A stretch of 64,000 nucleotides of DNA from an uncultured Methanomicrobiales archaeon (GCA_949320185.1 CASGHK010000047.1:1-64000), one strand, 5' to 3'. Counted from the first letter of the stretch, positions 26,462 to 36,884 are shown. Notes: a model not told the origin generated them from the sequence alone. A program made the numbers and translations.

Positions 26462-28921
26462 ATGAAGCTTCGGTCCCGCACCCTCCTCGCCCTCGCACTC
26501 CTGCTGGCCATCGCCACGGTAGCGATCAGCGGTTATGTCCTCATCTTCAGTCTGGACAACTACAGTGATCTCGAGCGCGAGTACATGACGCAGGACCTGG
26601 ACCAGGCCCGGCACCGGATCACAGAGAAGTCGGCCACAATATCGGCCATCGTCAGCGACTGGGGGCCGTGGGACGATACCTGGGAGTTCGTCAACGGGAG
26701 CCGACCGGACTACGTCAGGAGCAACCTTATGCCCGAGGTCACGGTGTTCCACAACCTCCGTGTCGACCTGATCTTGATCCTCGACCGCGGAGGGGAGGTC
26801 ATCTACGCCGGGGCCTACGACCAGGCCAACCGGAGCATGATGCCGGTCCCTGCGGCGATCGCTGCGCAGCTGACTCCCGGGAGCCCGCTCCTGAACACGA
26901 CCGACCCGAGGGGAGAGACGAGCGGGATACTGATGGTCGAGGACCGACCCATGGCCATCGCATCCCGCCCGATCGTCAGGACCGACTTCTCCGGCGACCC
27001 GCAGGGCGTGGTGATCATGGGCGCGTACTTGGACCCGGACACCGTGGTCCCACCCCTACCCGACCAGGATCGTTCACTCCGATTCATCCCTGCGGACGAT
27101 CCCGCCCTTGCGGCGCTTCCCCTCTCCGCGCCAGGAGCGGGGATGACCGGCCCTCGGACCGAGGTGCGTATCATCGACCAGGATACGGTCGCCGGGTACG
27201 CCCTGATCCAGGATATTGATGGTAAGGACGCTCTCGTCCTGGAGCTCATCAAACCGCGGAGTATCTATCATCAGGGGATCAACACCACCTTCCAGTTCGT
27301 CATGATCCTTCTCGGCATCTGGCTCTGCTCGGGCATCGTCGGCCTTGTTTCGCTCGATCGCCTGGTCCTCTCGAGACTCGGGGCGCTCCGGGAGCAGGTC
27401 AGGTCCGCCGTCGTGGACGCGGATGCCTCGAGACGGATCGAGATCGGGGGGAACGACGAGTTCTCCGCTCTTGCCGGCGATATCAACCGGAGCCTCGAGG
27501 CCATCTACACCACCCAACGCCAGCTCCAAGCGAGCGAGATGCGGTTCCGCCAGATGGCCGACCTGCTCCCCCAGATCGTCTTCGAGCTGGACACACAAGG
27601 CCGGCTGACCTACATCAACAGGATGGGCTCCGAGACCTTCGGCCTGACCCCCGAGGTGCTCGCGCTCCACCCGCTCGTCGAGACCTTCATCGCCCCCGAA
27701 GACCGCGAGCGCCTGCTCAGGAACCGGGGGATGGCCACAAGTGGCGGGACATCGCCTGGAGAAATCTACACCATGCTTCGGCAGGACGGGACACCGCTCC
27801 GGGTCATGGTCAACGCCGCGGCCATCGTCGAAAACGGCGTCTTCCAGGGGGTGCGCGGCAGCATGATCGACCTCTCTGACCGCCTGGTCCTCGAGGAAGC
27901 ACTCCGCGAGAGCGAGGAGAAGTACCGGGCGCTTACAGAGAGCAACCCCGACGTGCTCTTCTCGGCCGATCTGGACGGGGTCGTGACCTACATATCGCCC
28001 CAGGTTAACCGGTACGGCTATCTCGAGGAGGACCTCGTCGGCTCCTCGATCTTATCTATCATCCATCAAGACGAGCGACCCGGGATCGCCGCCGACCTTA
28101 AGAGAGAGATCCTCAACACCGCTCAGTACGGGGCGACATTCAGGATCAACGACCGCTGGGAGAACATCTTCTGGGTCGAAGCGAAGAGCTTCGTGCGCCT
28201 CGATTCGTTCGGCACGCCGATCGGGATCTACGGCGTGCTCCGGGACATCTCCGAGCGAAAGCGGGCCGAGGAGGCGATCGAGCTCGCGAACAAGAAGCTG
28301 AACCTGATGAACAACATCACCCGGCACGACATTCTCAACACCATCACGGGCCTCCTCGGGTGCGTGGACATGACAAATGCAACCGATTCAGCCGACGAGC
28401 GGCGGGTCCTGCTTCAGGACATCAGGCATCTAACGAACCAGATCCAGCGGCAGATCGCGTTCACCAAGGAGTATCAGGAGGTTGGGGTCCACCTGCCGCG
28501 GTGGCAGAACGTAATCGAGACTCTCCAGCGGGTCAAGTCCGCCTTCGAGCGAGATGTCGAGTTCATGATCGACCTGGTGAACGCGGAGATTTATGCGGAT
28601 CCTCTGCTTGAGAAGGTCTTCTACAACCTTGTCGACAATGCGATTCGCTACGGCGAGAAGGTCACGACCATCCGGTTTTTCCTCCTCATCTCGGACGAGG
28701 GGCTCACGCTCGTCTGCGAGGACGACGGAGTGGGGGTTGCAGAGGGGCTCAAGCAGGTCATCTTCGAGCGAGGCGTGGGCAAGAACACGGGCATGGGCCT
28801 CTTCCTGAGCCGGGAGATCCTCGGGATCACCAGGATCAGCATCTCCGAGAACGGTGTCCCGGGGCAGGGGGCGCGGTTCGAGATCTTCACCCCGCGTGGC
28901 ACCTATCGGTTCGTCAAGTGA
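26462..28921 (+). CDS. Membrane sensor histidine kinase (CHASE4-like, HAMP, PAS/PAC, HATPase)
   Basis: Two TM segments; WGPWDDTWEFV; PAS ESEEKYRALTESNPDVLFSADLDG; H-box NNITRHDILNTITG; N-box YNLVDNAIRYG. Confidence 0.85.
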   Translation: MKLRSRTLLALALLLAIATVAISGYVLIFSLDNYSDLEREYMTQDLDQARHRITEKSATISAIVSDWGPWDDTWEFVNGSRPDYVRSNLMPEVTVFHNLRVDLILILDRGGEVIYAGAYDQANRSMMPVPAAIAAQLTPGSPLLNTTDPRGETSGILMVEDRPMAIASRPIVRTDFSGDPQGVVIMGAYLDPDTVVPPLPDQDRSLRFIPADDPALAALPLSAPGAGMTGPRTEVRIIDQDTVAGYALIQDIDGKDALVLELIKPRSIYHQGINTTFQFVMILLGIWLCSGIVGLVSLDRLVLSRLGALREQVRSAVVDADASRRIEIGGNDEFSALAGDINRSLEAIYTTQRQLQASEMRFRQMADLLPQIVFELDTQGRLTYINRMGSETFGLTPEVLALHPLVETFIAPEDRERLLRNRGMATSGGTSPGEIYTMLRQDGTPLRVMVNAAAIVENGVFQGVRGSMIDLSDRLVLEEALRESEEKYRALTESNPDVLFSADLDGVVTYISPQVNRYGYLEEDLVGSSILSIIHQDERPGIAADLKREILNTAQYGATFRINDRWENIFWVEAKSFVRLDSFGTPIGIYGVLRDISERKRAEEAIELANKKLNLMNNITRHDILNTITGLLGCVDMTNATDSADERRVLLQDIRHLTNQIQRQIAFTKEYQEVGVHLPRWQNVIETLQRVKSAFERDVEFMIDLVNAEIYADPLLEKVFYNLVDNAIRYGEKVTTIRFFLLISDEGLTLVCEDDGVGVAEGLKQVIFERGVGKNTGMGLFLSREILGITRISISENGVPGQGARFEIFTPRGTYRFVK

Positions 28922-28982
28922 GCTTATACGGAATGAGGATGGATGTTAGAGAGAACGCGAGAGATTGCAGCCGGAGCGTGAC

Positions 28983-29351
28983 ATGTCAAAGGGATCCATA
29001 CTGGTCGTCGAAGACGACGACATCATCGCAAAGGTGCTGGACTGGCGGCTGAAGAACCTCGGGTACGCGGTCAGCGGCCGCGCGTCGACGGGGGCCGAGG
29101 CCATGGAGTTGCTGGTCAGCCAGAAGCCCGACCTCGTCCTGATGGACATCAACATCAAGGGAGAGATCGATGGGATCGAGACGGCGTCGATGATCAAGAA
29201 GGGATTCAGTATACCCGTCGTCTACGTCACCTCACACTCCGACGGCCCGACCCTCGAGCGGGCGAAGGCGACGAAACCGGACGGCTTCATCATCAAGCCG
29301 TTCGGAGACGACGACCTGAGGGTCGCGATCGACCTCGCCCTCTGTGGGTAG
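28983..29351 (+). CDS. Single-domain response regulator
   Basis: ILVVEDDDIIAKVLDWRL, VLMDINIKGEIDG, VYVTSHSD, IIKPF. Confidence 0.85.
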   Translation: MSKGSILVVEDDDIIAKVLDWRLKNLGYAVSGRASTGAEAMELLVSQKPDLVLMDINIKGEIDGIETASMIKKGFSIPVVYVTSHSDGPTLERAKATKPDGFIIKPFGDDDLRVAIDLALCG

Positions 29352-29411
29352 GGTTGGCATACAGGGGGCCGATGGCCCGGAAAAAAAGGGAGCCGGCGCC
29401 CAACCAAAAGG

Positions 29412-30614
29412 TCAGGTGACCGGCTGCCGGGCCTCGATTGCCAGCGCCGGGCGGTCCGCGAGCGATGCGATGAACCGCTCGATCCGGTTGACCGCCTCGA
29501 CCAGGTCCTCGTGCGAGACGGCGTAGGCGCAGCGGACGTGCCCGGCGCCGCCCTCGCCGAAGACCGAACCCGGAACGACGGCGACGTGCTCTTCGGCCAG
29601 GAGCTGCTCGGCGAACTCCACGTCGGTGAGCCCGGTCGACTCGATCGACGGGAATGCGTAGAACGCCCCCTCCGGCATGTGGCACACGAGACCGGCCCGG
29701 TTCAGCCCCTCGACAAAGAGATTTCGCCGGAGGCGATAGGCCTCGATCATCGCGTCCTTCTCCGCCTTGGCCGAGCGAAGCGCTGCGAGCGCCGCCACCT
29801 GGCCCATGCTCGGGGCGCAGAGCATCACGTACTGGTGGATCTTGAGGGCGGCGTCCGCGAGCTCCGGAGGGGCGCAGAGGTATCCGATCCGCCAACCGGT
29901 CATCGCGTAGGCCTTCGAGAACCCGTTCAGGGTGATCGTCCGCTCACGGAGCGTGCCGATCGTCGCCGCCGGCACGTGGGCCTGCTCGTAGCTCAGCTCC
30001 GAGTAGACCTCGTCCGAGAGGAGGACCAGGTCGTGGTCCTCCACCACGTCCGCCACCGCCTTCAGGTCGGACGCGGTCATGACGCCTCCCGTGGGGTTGT
30101 TGGGGAAGTTCATGATCAGGGCCTTCGTCCTCGGTGTCACCCGCTCGGTCAGCTGATCGGGGACCAGGCGGAACCGGTCCCGCTCGAGGCACGGCACCGG
30201 CACCGGGACGCCGCCCGCCAGGGTGACACACGGGGCGTAGGAGACGTACGACGGCTGGGCGACGAGCACCTCGTCCCCCGGGTCCGTGACCGCCCGGATC
30301 GCGATATCGAGACCCTCCGAGACCCCGGTGGTGATGATCATCTCGGTTTCGGGGTCGTAACAGAGCCCGAAGTCCCGCGCGAGGTCGTCCGCGATCTGCT
30401 CGCGGAGGGCCGGCATTCCCCGGTTCGATGTGTACGAAGTCTGACCCTGTTCGAGGGCGACCATGCAGGCGTCGATCGCCTTCCAGGGGGTCGAGAAGTC
30501 GGGCTCTCCAACGCCAAGGCTGATCACATCGTCCATGGTCTGGACCAGGTCGAAGAACCGCCGGATCCCCGAGGGGGGGATCATCCGGGCCGCCCGTGAG
30601 ACTGGGTCGCGCAT
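29412..30614 (-). CDS. Class I/II PLP-dependent aminotransferase
   Basis: SLGVGEPDFSTPW, NFPNNPTGGVM, LNGFSKAYAMTGWRIGY. Confidence 0.9.
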   Translation of the reverse strand: MRDPVSRAARMIPPSGIRRFFDLVQTMDDVISLGVGEPDFSTPWKAIDACMVALEQGQTSYTSNRGMPALREQIADDLARDFGLCYDPETEMIITTGVSEGLDIAIRAVTDPGDEVLVAQPSYVSYAPCVTLAGGVPVPVPCLERDRFRLVPDQLTERVTPRTKALIMNFPNNPTGGVMTASDLKAVADVVEDHDLVLLSDEVYSELSYEQAHVPAATIGTLRERTITLNGFSKAYAMTGWRIGYLCAPPELADAALKIHQYVMLCAPSMGQVAALAALRSAKAEKDAMIEAYRLRRNLFVEGLNRAGLVCHMPEGAFYAFPSIESTGLTDVEFAEQLLAEEHVAVVPGSVFGEGGAGHVRCAYAVSHEDLVEAVNRIERFIASLADRPALAIEARQPVT

Positions 30615-30624
30615 GGTCCCTCCC

Positions 30625-31128
30625 CTAGAACGAGAATGGCTGACGTTCGCCGCCGCCGTCGCGACCGAGCATCAGCGTCCCGTTCTCTTTGTACGACTTC
30701 ATGATGATGTGCGTCGCGGTCTCGCGAATCCGCTCCATCGGGGCGATGTGCTCGGAGACGAACCGGGCGATCTCCTGCATGTCCCTGCCCGTGACCAGGA
30801 CGTGGAGGTCGTAGGTGCCGGTGATCAGCCGAACGGACCGGACCTCCTCGAAACGGGCGATTCTCTCCGCCAGCCGGTCGTAGCCGTGATCCCGCTCGGG
30901 CGAGACCTTCAGCTCGATGATCGCCGAGACCTCCGCCTGGCCGGAGCTGCTCCGGTCCACGATCGCGGTGAATCGCCGGATCACGCCCTCCGCCTGGAGG
31001 GTGCGGATCCGCTCTTCGACCTCGGCGGCCGGAACCCCGAGCATCGCGGCGAGCTCCGGCGTCGGGATGCGACTGTTCTCCTCGAGCAGGTGTACGAGCG
31101 TTGTATCGGTTGCGTTCATGATTTCCAT
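30625..31128 (-). CDS. Lrp/AsnC family transcriptional regulator
   Basis: MNATDTTLVHLLEENSRIPTPELAAMLGVPAAEVEERIRTLQAEGVIRRFTAIVD; start overlaps the cdc6 stop. Confidence 0.85.
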   Translation of the reverse strand: MEIMNATDTTLVHLLEENSRIPTPELAAMLGVPAAEVEERIRTLQAEGVIRRFTAIVDRSSSGQAEVSAIIELKVSPERDHGYDRLAERIARFEEVRSVRLITGTYDLHVLVTGRDMQEIARFVSEHIAPMERIRETATHIIMKSYKENGTLMLGRDGGGERQPFSF

Positions 31129-32426
31129 CACCACCGGAGTGTCTTCTTGACCCAGGTCTTGTCCATCTGGGCGAGGCCCTGTCCGGTCAACCGAGGGTCC
31201 TTCGTGATGACCTCCTGGATCTTGCCCGAGTTCGCATCGAACCACATCTCCTTGGTCCGGCCGTAGCGTCCGCGCGAGACAACCCGCGTGTTGATCACGC
31301 CGAGCATGTTCAGCTCGCTGATGAGGTCGGTGATCCGCCGGTTGGTCAGGACGTCCAGTTCGAGCGCTGCCGCCACCTCCTGGTAGACCCTGCAGACCTC
31401 GCCCGAGGTGAAGATCGCCTGACCGAGCTGCTCTAGCAGGATCATCGAGTAGAGCACAACCTTCGACTGGGTCGGCAGAGTGGAGATGCACTCGATCATC
31501 GAGTCGGTCTCGATCTTCGCCTGGGCCAACTTGACGTGCCGTTCCCCAACCTCCTGGGCTGACTCGCGCTCGGCGAGTTCCCCCGAGATACGGAGGAGGT
31601 CGAGGGCTCTCCGAGCATCGCCGTGCTCCTGCGCCGCAAGCGCCGCGCAGAGCGGGATCACCCCCTCGTCGAGAGTGTTCTCCATGAACGCCCCCTCTGC
31701 GCGCTGCAGGAGGATATCGCAGAGCTGCGGAGCGTTGTACGGAGGAAAGACGATCTCCTCCTCGGAGAGCGAGGAGAGGACCCGGGGGTCGAGGAAGTCC
31801 TTGAAGGAGAGGTCGTTGGAGATCCCGATGATGCAGACCTTGGAGGCCTTCAGGTCCGAGTTGATCCGGGTCAGGTTGTAGAGCGTATCATCACCGCTCT
31901 TCTTGACGAGCTTGTCGATCTCGTCGAGCACAATGACGAGCACCCCACCTCGTGCTTCGAGCTGGTTCTTCAACTCGAGATAGACCTGGTCGGTCGGCCA
32001 GCCGGTCATCGGGATGTGGGGTCGGAGCTTATCCGACGAGATCTCCTCCGGGTGCTCGATGTCCTTCGCGATCTGTGCGAGCACCCGGTACTGGGTGTCG
32101 ATCACCTCGCAGTTGATGTGCACCACCGTGCAGAGCGAGGTCTGGTTCGAGGCCGACTCGAGCTCGCTCCCGACGTACCGGACGCACGCTGTCTTTCCGG
32201 TCCCGGTTTTGCCGTAGATCAGGATGTTGGACGGCGTCTCATTCCGGAGAGAAGGAGCAAGAATTGAGGCAATCTCATTGATTTGAGGCATCCGGTGCGG
32301 TAGAATCTGGGGACGGTACGAGTGCCGCAGCACCTCCCGGTTTCTGAAGATCCGCGCATGCTCGGTCAGGTACTTCTTGAAGAGACCGAGAGAAGGATTC
32401 TCACTGGGCGGGGGGTCCTGAGTCAT
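31128..32426 (-). CDS. cdc6: Orc1/Cdc6 replication initiator (AAA+ / winged helix)
   Basis: NILIYGKTGTGKTACVRYV Walker A, VIVLDEIDKL Walker B, IIGISNDLSFKDFLDPRVLSSLSEEEIVFPPYNAPQLCDIL. Confidence 0.95.
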   Translation of the reverse strand: MTQDPPPSENPSLGLFKKYLTEHARIFRNREVLRHSYRPQILPHRMPQINEIASILAPSLRNETPSNILIYGKTGTGKTACVRYVGSELESASNQTSLCTVVHINCEVIDTQYRVLAQIAKDIEHPEEISSDKLRPHIPMTGWPTDQVYLELKNQLEARGGVLVIVLDEIDKLVKKSGDDTLYNLTRINSDLKASKVCIIGISNDLSFKDFLDPRVLSSLSEEEIVFPPYNAPQLCDILLQRAEGAFMENTLDEGVIPLCAALAAQEHGDARRALDLLRISGELAERESAQEVGERHVKLAQAKIETDSMIECISTLPTQSKVVLYSMILLEQLGQAIFTSGEVCRVYQEVAAALELDVLTNRRITDLISELNMLGVINTRVVSRGRYGRTKEMWFDANSGKIQEVITKDPRLTGQGLAQMDKTWVKKTLRW

Positions 32427-32432
32427 GTGCAC

Positions 32433-33537
32433 TGGAAGTTGTACATTTGCATTCGGTCTCTATTAAGGTGATCCAGCTCATCGACCGTGGTTTCGAGAAC
32501 CCCCCTGTTTCCAGTGGAGTATCCGGAGTGCCGTTGTTGAACCGCGATCTTCTCCAATCCGATTCGTATGGGCGAGGACCCCATCGTTTCCACTGGAGGT
32601 CGATCTCAGATCGGGATCCACCGGTGCGGAAACGGATTCAGCGGAGTGTCGCAACCGACGTCGGGTATCCTTCATGCAAAAGAGAGAACCGATCGATCTC
32701 GTGATCGGGGATCCGACCCCCACCCCTTTGTTTCCTGTGGAACGTGTGGAGACGAGGATGACGATCTCGTCCTCTATATCATGAGAACGAGCATTTGGTA
32801 ATTATCGCTCTTCGACTACAAAAACCTGATCAGAAAACAGACCGAAAATTCACAGTAAAACGGGTGACATACCGGAAAACCAAGGTCCGAACCGGAAAAA
32901 GTTCATCGAAAACTGTCGTTTTGGACGGTGATAGGAGCGGTCGATCGGGCACGACCCGGGTGATAAGACCGGAGCAGGATAGAAAAAGACTCGAATACCC
33001 GTGATCGGAAAACCGGAAAAGTACGATCAAACCGGATCAAGAGAGAGAACGAACCACTCTTCGAGTGTGGTTCTACCCTCGGCAGGACAGGATCGACCAC
33101 CCGTAAATGGTCGATCGTACCAGTGGAGAGGCGCCATTGCCATCATGGAAACTCGAACATTTAATGGAGAAGGAAGAGTGGTCGAGCGACGTACGGCTCT
33201 GCACCACCAGCTCATCTCTCCTGATCCAGCCCGATCCAGGCCTGTCAGTTGTGGGATCGAAAGACCATATTCGACGATTTTTGACGATCTCTCGTGAATT
33301 CGAGCGTAGCGTTCAAGACCTGGAGCCTCTCCTCCTCTCTTATCTGTTTGCCAGATCACGCTCTGCACCAGTGCCTGCTATCATCCTTGGATTTTCCACT
33401 GGAAACGAAGGGGTACCCCTCAAACGTCGCGGATTGGTGAAAGCAGGAGCGTGGGCAGGCGTTTCAACCCGGCACCGAAATCGGAGCGATCCAGGTACGA
33501 TCCCCCCTCACGCGGGCTGGAACCTTCATCAACGATC
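32433..33537. other. Probable chromosomal replication origin (oriC) with ORB-like elements
   Basis: Intergenic region upstream of cdc6; ORB-like ccccctgtttccagtggag, ccccatcgtttccactggag, cccctttgtttcctgtggaac in one orientation and ttttccactggaaacgaaggggta in the other, flanking an AT-rich stretch. Confidence 0.85.
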
Positions 33538-34044
33538 ATGGACCATGGATCTTTCATGGATCCGACGCATCGAGGACCAGTTGAGGTCCGGGCAGGGGTC
33601 ATCACGGTCTCCTCGACACGCACGGAGGCGACCGATTCGAGCGGAGCACTGATTCGGGAGCGGTTCGAGACCGCTGGACACCGGGTCACGTACAGCACGA
33701 TCGTCCCCGACACCCGGATCGAGATCCGACGTGCGATCCTGCAGGCGCTGGAGTCGGCGAACTGCATCGTACTCTCGGGGGGTACGGGTCTGACCCACGA
33801 CGACTGCACGATCGAGGCGGTCTCTCCGCTCTACGAGAAGGCGATCGACGGGTTCGGCGAGGTCTTCCGGTCCAGGAGCCTCGCGGAGATCGGGACTGCA
33901 GCGATGCTCTCGCGTGCCTCCGCCGGTATCATCGCGGGTGCCGTGGTCTTCTGTATCCCCGGGTCCACCGGGGCGGCGCGCCTCGCCCTCGATGACCTGA
34001 TCCTCCCCGAGGTCGGTCACATCCTGACCCACGCGAACCGCTGA
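33538..34044 (+). CDS. moaB: Molybdenum cofactor biosynthesis protein MoaB/MogA family
   Basis: AGVITVSSTRTEATDSSGALIRERFETAGH, IVLSGGTGLTHDDCTIEAV, IPGSTGAARLALDDLILPEVGHI. Confidence 0.9.
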   Translation: MDHGSFMDPTHRGPVEVRAGVITVSSTRTEATDSSGALIRERFETAGHRVTYSTIVPDTRIEIRRAILQALESANCIVLSGGTGLTHDDCTIEAVSPLYEKAIDGFGEVFRSRSLAEIGTAAMLSRASAGIIAGAVVFCIPGSTGAARLALDDLILPEVGHILTHANR

Positions 34045-34158
34045 TCAGGACGAGAGGTGGGCAGGTACGACCGACCTGTGGGTTGCACCGTCTGAACCGG
34101 CGGGCCCCTGTGATGACCTGGAGCCCGGACCGCCCACCGGTCCGGCTGTCTGCTCCGG

Positions 34159-34662
34159 TCACCGGTTCGCGTCGAGAAGGGCGACGCGCTCGAGCACCAG
34201 TTCATTGAGCCGATCCTCCCCGACGGTACCGAGCTCCTCGGGTGTGATCCCGAAGAGCTCGCAGAGCCTTTCGCGGTGCCCCGGGGACGGTACGTCCGGC
34301 TCGGGGACGAAAGTGACGAGCCGCTCGAGCTCGCTCCAGGCGTCGCCTTCCGGCTCGGAGACGGTGACGTAGCAGCGGTTCTCGCCCGCGTGCAGGCCGA
34401 ATGTCCTGCCGATCCGGGTCTGGCGTGAGCCCGACGCGTAGAGCAGGGCCTCCATCTCGAGGCTCCGGGCGATCATCTCGCCCCGTTCGAAGGAGCGGAC
34501 CGCGTGGCGGACGGCGGAGAGGGCGTGCTCCTGTCCGGCCATCCTGTCCGCGTCGAAGAGGACGATCCGGGTCCCGGTCACCTCCCCGATCTCCCGGACG
34601 GTCGCGAGGAACCGGTCCGGTTCGTCGACAGACGCGGTCGCATATCGGATCTTAAACTGCAT
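34159..34662 (-). CDS. KEOPS complex subunit Cgi121
   Basis: Length, IARSLEMEALLYASGSRQTRIGRTFGL motif, adjacency to hel308. Confidence 0.75.
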   Translation of the reverse strand: MQFKIRYATASVDEPDRFLATVREIGEVTGTRIVLFDADRMAGQEHALSAVRHAVRSFERGEMIARSLEMEALLYASGSRQTRIGRTFGLHAGENRCYVTVSEPEGDAWSELERLVTFVPEPDVPSPGHRERLCELFGITPEELGTVGEDRLNELVLERVALLDANR

Positions 34663-34667
34663 ATGTA

Positions 34668-36881
34668 TCACTCGAACTGGTGGAGCGATGCCTGGCGCGG
34701 GCCCGTCCGGGGCCGCTCCGCACTCTCCCCGAGCCCCCTCTTCGTGCCGCCGGTGCTGTCGGCTTCCGATCCTGGTCCCTCACCAGGGCCGGTGCGGTCC
34801 TTCTCCGCGAACTGGGCGAAGACCTGGTCCGCAATCCCCCTGCCGAGGATCCGGGCGACCTCGTCGTGCCCGGCCCGTCGCACCGCCTCGGGGTCGACGA
34901 GTCCGTTCGTGAAGAGCCGGCGGGCGCGCACCCGCCCGATCCCCCGGAGGCGGACCAGAGGGAGGAGCTCGCGGCGGATCCCGTGCGCAACGCAGAGCTC
35001 CAAATCCGCCACCTCCCGTTCGAACTCGGGCCGGAACATCCTGGCGAGCCGTGCCGCCGCGTGCACCAGCCAGGCGATGTTCGTCACCGTCGAGTGGATG
35101 TCGCCCGGCGCCACCTCGTATCGCTCGCAGATCGTCTCCTCGGAGGCCTCCCCGATATAATCGTTCAGTAACAGGGCGGTCTTGAGTGCGCGGTAGAACG
35201 ACTCCTGGTCCTCCCAGGGGAACTCCATCCAGAGCTCGTCCTCGCGCTCGTACGCGAACCGCGAGAGCCCCTCCATGTCACGCGCCTTCACGAAGAGCGC
35301 CGGCATGTCCGGGGTCGCCGAGAGGACATGGAGGAGGCCGACGTCCGAGTACTCCTCCGTCTCCTGGAGGGCGAAGGTGATCGCCTCGGCCGTCAGCGGG
35401 TCGACGTAGAGGCGCGAGACCAGGCTCCCGTACTCGGTCGGTTCGTATCTGCCCGAGAGGTCCGAGATCATCTCGGCGTCGAGCAGGAAGAGGAGGGCCT
35501 CATCGATCGACGGTTCGAGGGCCGTCGTGTTCCGGTGGGTGTAGCCGTAGAAGGTTGTCTGCATGAACGCGCCGAGTTCCTCCTGGGTCCGGGCGAACCG
35601 GGTCGCGACCAGGGAGAGGACGTGGCCAGCGAGCACCCCCGGGTCCCCGCAGTGGGAGACGATCGGCTCCGGCGGGGCGTCGATATAGCGCTCGAAGAGC
35701 TCGTCGATTGCCTCCTCCGACTTCGCTATGAGCACCGCCTCGCCATAGGGGTCGAGGTGGGGACGGCCCGCTCGTCCGGCCATCTGGTGGTACTCCTGGA
35801 CCGGGATCGGGACCATGCCCTGGCCACCCGAGAACCGGAAGCAGTCCCGGACCACCACCCGGCGCGCCGGGAGGTTCAGGCCAGCGGCGAGCGTCGGGGT
35901 CGAGGCGATGCACCGGATCGCTCCACTCCGGAACCCGTCCTCGACCAGGTCTCGGTACTCCCGCCGGAGGCCGGCGTGGTGGAATGCAGCTCCCCGGGAA
36001 ACGCAGGCGGCGAGAGTCCGGTCGAGCTCGGTGACTGCCAGGTCGGTGATCCGGTGCGCCAGGTCGGCGAGCGCCGGCTCCTTGGAACGGATCGCTGATG
36101 CGGCGCGCTTCGCGAATCCCTCGGCGTTCCGCCGGGAGTTGACGAAGACCAGACTCTGGCCGCCTTCGGCGATCGTGTCCAGGCAGAGGTTCAGATCGTC
36201 CGACTTCGAAGCGGTCGCGTCGACCTCCCGGCAGCCGTCATGAAACCGGATCTGCCCCCGGAAGTAGACCCCCTGCCGGAGACGGACCGGCCGCCAGTCC
36301 GAGGCGACGAGCGCTGCGTCCAGCCATCCGGCGAGGGCCGCGGGGTTCCCGATCGTGGCGGAGAGCCCGATCACCTGGAGCGACGGGTTGAGCCGGCGCA
36401 GCTTCGCGATCACCAGCTCCAGGGTGGCGCCGCGGTCCGGTGAGCCGACCAGGTGGACCTCGTCCACGACGAGAAGGGCGACATCCGCGAGCCAGGGGGT
36501 CCGGTTCCGGAGGAGGGAATCGACCTTCTCCGAGGTGGCGACCACGATCTCGAACCGGCCCAGGTGGTCGTCGCGCCGGTCGTAATCGCCGGTTGCGATC
36601 CCGACCCGCGCACCCGTAGAGAACTCGGTATACTTCTCGGCGGCGAGGGCCCGGAGCGGGACGATGTAGAGGCAGGTGCCCCCCCGAGCAATCGCGGCGT
36701 GCATGGCCAGCTCGGCCACGAGCGTCTTGCCCGATGCCGTCGGGATCGAGACCAGGAGGTTCCTCTTCTCAAGGAGGCCCTGTTCTACACAGGCAGCCTG
36801 CGGGGGGTAGAGGTCCGTGATCCCCCGCGCGGCGTACCGATCGATGAGATCGGCCGGGACAGGGAGGTCAGCGAGCCTCAT
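34668..36881 (-). CDS. Hel308/Hjm-type ATP-dependent DNA helicase
   Basis: PPQAACVEQGLLEKRNLLVSIPTASGKTLVAELAM, VVDEVHLVGSPDRG, QMAGRAGRPHLDPYGEAVLI, HhH-like VRLRGIGRVRARRLF. Confidence 0.93.
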   Translation of the reverse strand: MRLADLPVPADLIDRYAARGITDLYPPQAACVEQGLLEKRNLLVSIPTASGKTLVAELAMHAAIARGGTCLYIVPLRALAAEKYTEFSTGARVGIATGDYDRRDDHLGRFEIVVATSEKVDSLLRNRTPWLADVALLVVDEVHLVGSPDRGATLELVIAKLRRLNPSLQVIGLSATIGNPAALAGWLDAALVASDWRPVRLRQGVYFRGQIRFHDGCREVDATASKSDDLNLCLDTIAEGGQSLVFVNSRRNAEGFAKRAASAIRSKEPALADLAHRITDLAVTELDRTLAACVSRGAAFHHAGLRREYRDLVEDGFRSGAIRCIASTPTLAAGLNLPARRVVVRDCFRFSGGQGMVPIPVQEYHQMAGRAGRPHLDPYGEAVLIAKSEEAIDELFERYIDAPPEPIVSHCGDPGVLAGHVLSLVATRFARTQEELGAFMQTTFYGYTHRNTTALEPSIDEALLFLLDAEMISDLSGRYEPTEYGSLVSRLYVDPLTAEAITFALQETEEYSDVGLLHVLSATPDMPALFVKARDMEGLSRFAYEREDELWMEFPWEDQESFYRALKTALLLNDYIGEASEETICERYEVAPGDIHSTVTNIAWLVHAAARLARMFRPEFEREVADLELCVAHGIRRELLPLVRLRGIGRVRARRLFTNGLVDPEAVRRAGHDEVARILGRGIADQVFAQFAEKDRTGPGEGPGSEADSTGGTKRGLGESAERPRTGPRQASLHQFE

Positions 36882-36884
36882 GAA

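Noticed and set aside
32447-33368. Several small ORFs between cdc6 and moaB
   Set aside because: They overlap on both strands, lack recognisable motifs and lie in the probable origin.
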